Source of the DNA: Actinomycetes bacterium
GTDB taxonomy: Bacteria > Actinomycetota > Acidimicrobiia > Acidimicrobiales > Palsa-688
Assembly (NCBI GenBank): GCA_021808425.1
Contig: JAKBBS010000171.1
Location: 1-6,829 of the forward strand
Direction: 5' to 3'
DNA length: 6,829 bases
The position numbers were made by a program, and so were the translations under genes. Each line of letters begins with the position of its first letter. The stretch's first letter is position 1. The notes below the pieces were generated by a model that was not told the DNA's origin, ran no database searches, and saw only the letters and a list, made by a program, of their open reading frames with translations. Below, one piece after another: positions 6,164-6,829 of this stretch.

Positions 6164-6829
6164 ATGCCACTTGCTCCGGCGCCCGCTACCTTGATCGGCC
6201 CGATCGTGCTCATGCGCCATGGGACCAGCGAGTTCAACGTCTCGGGGCGTTGGGCGGGCTGGCAGGATGTCGACGTGAGTCCCGCCGGGGTGCTCGAGGT
6301 TCGCCGAGCCGGTCACAGGATCGCCGCCGCTGGGATCCGGGTCGACTCCTTGCACACCAGCATGCTTTTGCGGGCGCGACGCTCCGCAGCGATCGTCGCG
6401 GCTGAGCTCGCCCTTCCCCGCACCGCTGTGCATGTCACGTGGCGGCTCAACGAGCGCCACGGAGGGGCACTGGAAGGTCTGACCCGTAGCGAGATGGTGG
6501 ACATGATCGGCCGGAACGCAGTGCGTGCCTTCAAGCACACTGAAGACCATCGCCCGCCTCAGCTTGATCACAGTGATTTCCGCCACCCCCGCTACGACCC
6601 GCTCTACGGGGGCGTCCCTGATGCACTGCTTCCAGACGGCGAGTCGGTGCTCGACCTCAAGGCGCGGGTGATGCCGTACTGGTGGGACGTCATCAAGCCG
6701 GAACTTCGCCACGGAAGCATCGTGGCGATAGTCACCCACGAGCACGTGATCCGCCTCCTGCGCCGCCACCTGTCGGGATGCGACCCAATAAAGGCGATTG
6801 CGCCGGCATCGCCCAGCATGATCTGGTTG
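6164..6829 (+). CDS. gpmA: 2,3-bisphosphoglycerate-dependent phosphoglycerate mutase, GpmA family (3' partial, divergent active-site loops)
   Basis: Cytoplasmic histidine-phosphatase-superfamily enzyme; GpmA interconverts 3- and 2-phosphoglycerate through a phosphohistidine. The frame has 222 codons and runs off the window; family members are about 230-250 residues. ATG 6164 is chosen because the next Met (residue 17) would remove the first strand before Arg18-His19-Gly20. Expected catalytic residues are present: His19, Arg70 in LLRARRS, Glu97 in RLNERH, and His192. Family context also matches in GWQDVDVSPAG (32-42), the RHP-x-x-DP stretch (140-146) and PYWW (171-174). Several usually fixed positions differ: RHGES is RHGTS, RHYGAL is RHGGAL, the HGNSLR loop is HEHVIR (192-197), the paired Arg near residue 124 is absent, and IPTG is replaced by a Ser/Pro stretch near the end. 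It may therefore be a divergent paralogue or act on another phosphoester. It is transcribed divergently from the response regulator, with no visible ribosome site. Confidence 0.87.
   Translation, partial: MPLAPAPATLIGPIVLMRHGTSEFNVSGRWAGWQDVDVSPAGVLEVRRAGHRIAAAGIRVDSLHTSMLLRARRSAAIVAAELALPRTAVHVTWRLNERHGGALEGLTRSEMVDMIGRNAVRAFKHTEDHRPPQLDHSDFRHPRYDPLYGGVPDALLPDGESVLDLKARVMPYWWDVIKPELRHGSIVAIVTHEHVIRLLRRHLSGCDPIKAIAPASPSMIWL

Noticed and set aside
6053..6769. A 238-codon open frame on the minus strand under the gpmA-like gene
   Set aside because: Its product has no recognisable motif and it lies exactly opposite the clear phosphoglycerate mutase frame. Long antisense frames are expected in GC-rich DNA.

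Overview
The window reads as chromosomal DNA from a high-GC bacterium, most likely an actinobacterium. This rests on hand-counted GC of roughly 47-80% per 60-base line, tightly packed genes that overlap by a few bases, a GTG start, long antisense open frames, and the style of the two-component genes. No phylogenetic test was possible, so the lineage is an inference.

Left part (2-3573, plus strand): a compact four-gene unit for uptake and use of glycerol phosphates. It runs solute-binding protein (ugpB, 5' end cut off by the window), two permeases (ugpA, ugpE) and a cytoplasmic glycerophosphodiester phosphodiesterase (ugpQ-like). The junctions are an 11-base overlap, a 4-base GTGA overlap and a 2-base gap, so the genes are very probably one transcript with coupled translation. 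UgpB captures sn-glycerol 3-phosphate or a glycerophosphodiester outside the membrane, UgpA/UgpE form the channel, and the phosphodiesterase releases glycerol 3-phosphate and an alcohol. The energising ATPase (UgpC) is not in the window; it may lie upstream or be a shared ATPase encoded elsewhere. One substrate-pocket position in UgpB looks changed from the E. coli Trp, which fits a preference for diesters.

Middle (3574-3949): a 376-base convergent gap with no credible gene. It contains a perfect 12-base palindrome and only weak hairpins.

Right-middle (3950-6056, minus strand): a two-component system, with an OmpR-family response regulator followed after one base by a HAMP-containing sensor histidine kinase. 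It converges on the ugp unit and has no PAS domain, so nothing visible makes it the phosphate regulator of ugp.

Right end (6164-6829, plus strand): a divergently transcribed, 3'-truncated 2,3-bisphosphoglycerate-dependent phosphoglycerate mutase (GpmA family). It keeps the catalytic His/Arg/Glu/His set but has changes at several otherwise well-kept substrate-loop positions. A 107-base gap separates it from the response regulator and must hold both promoters.

I see no RNA gene, mobile element or CRISPR array, and no clear undescribed system. The most notable points are the altered GpmA active site, the possible ligand shift in UgpB, and the palindrome in the convergent gap.
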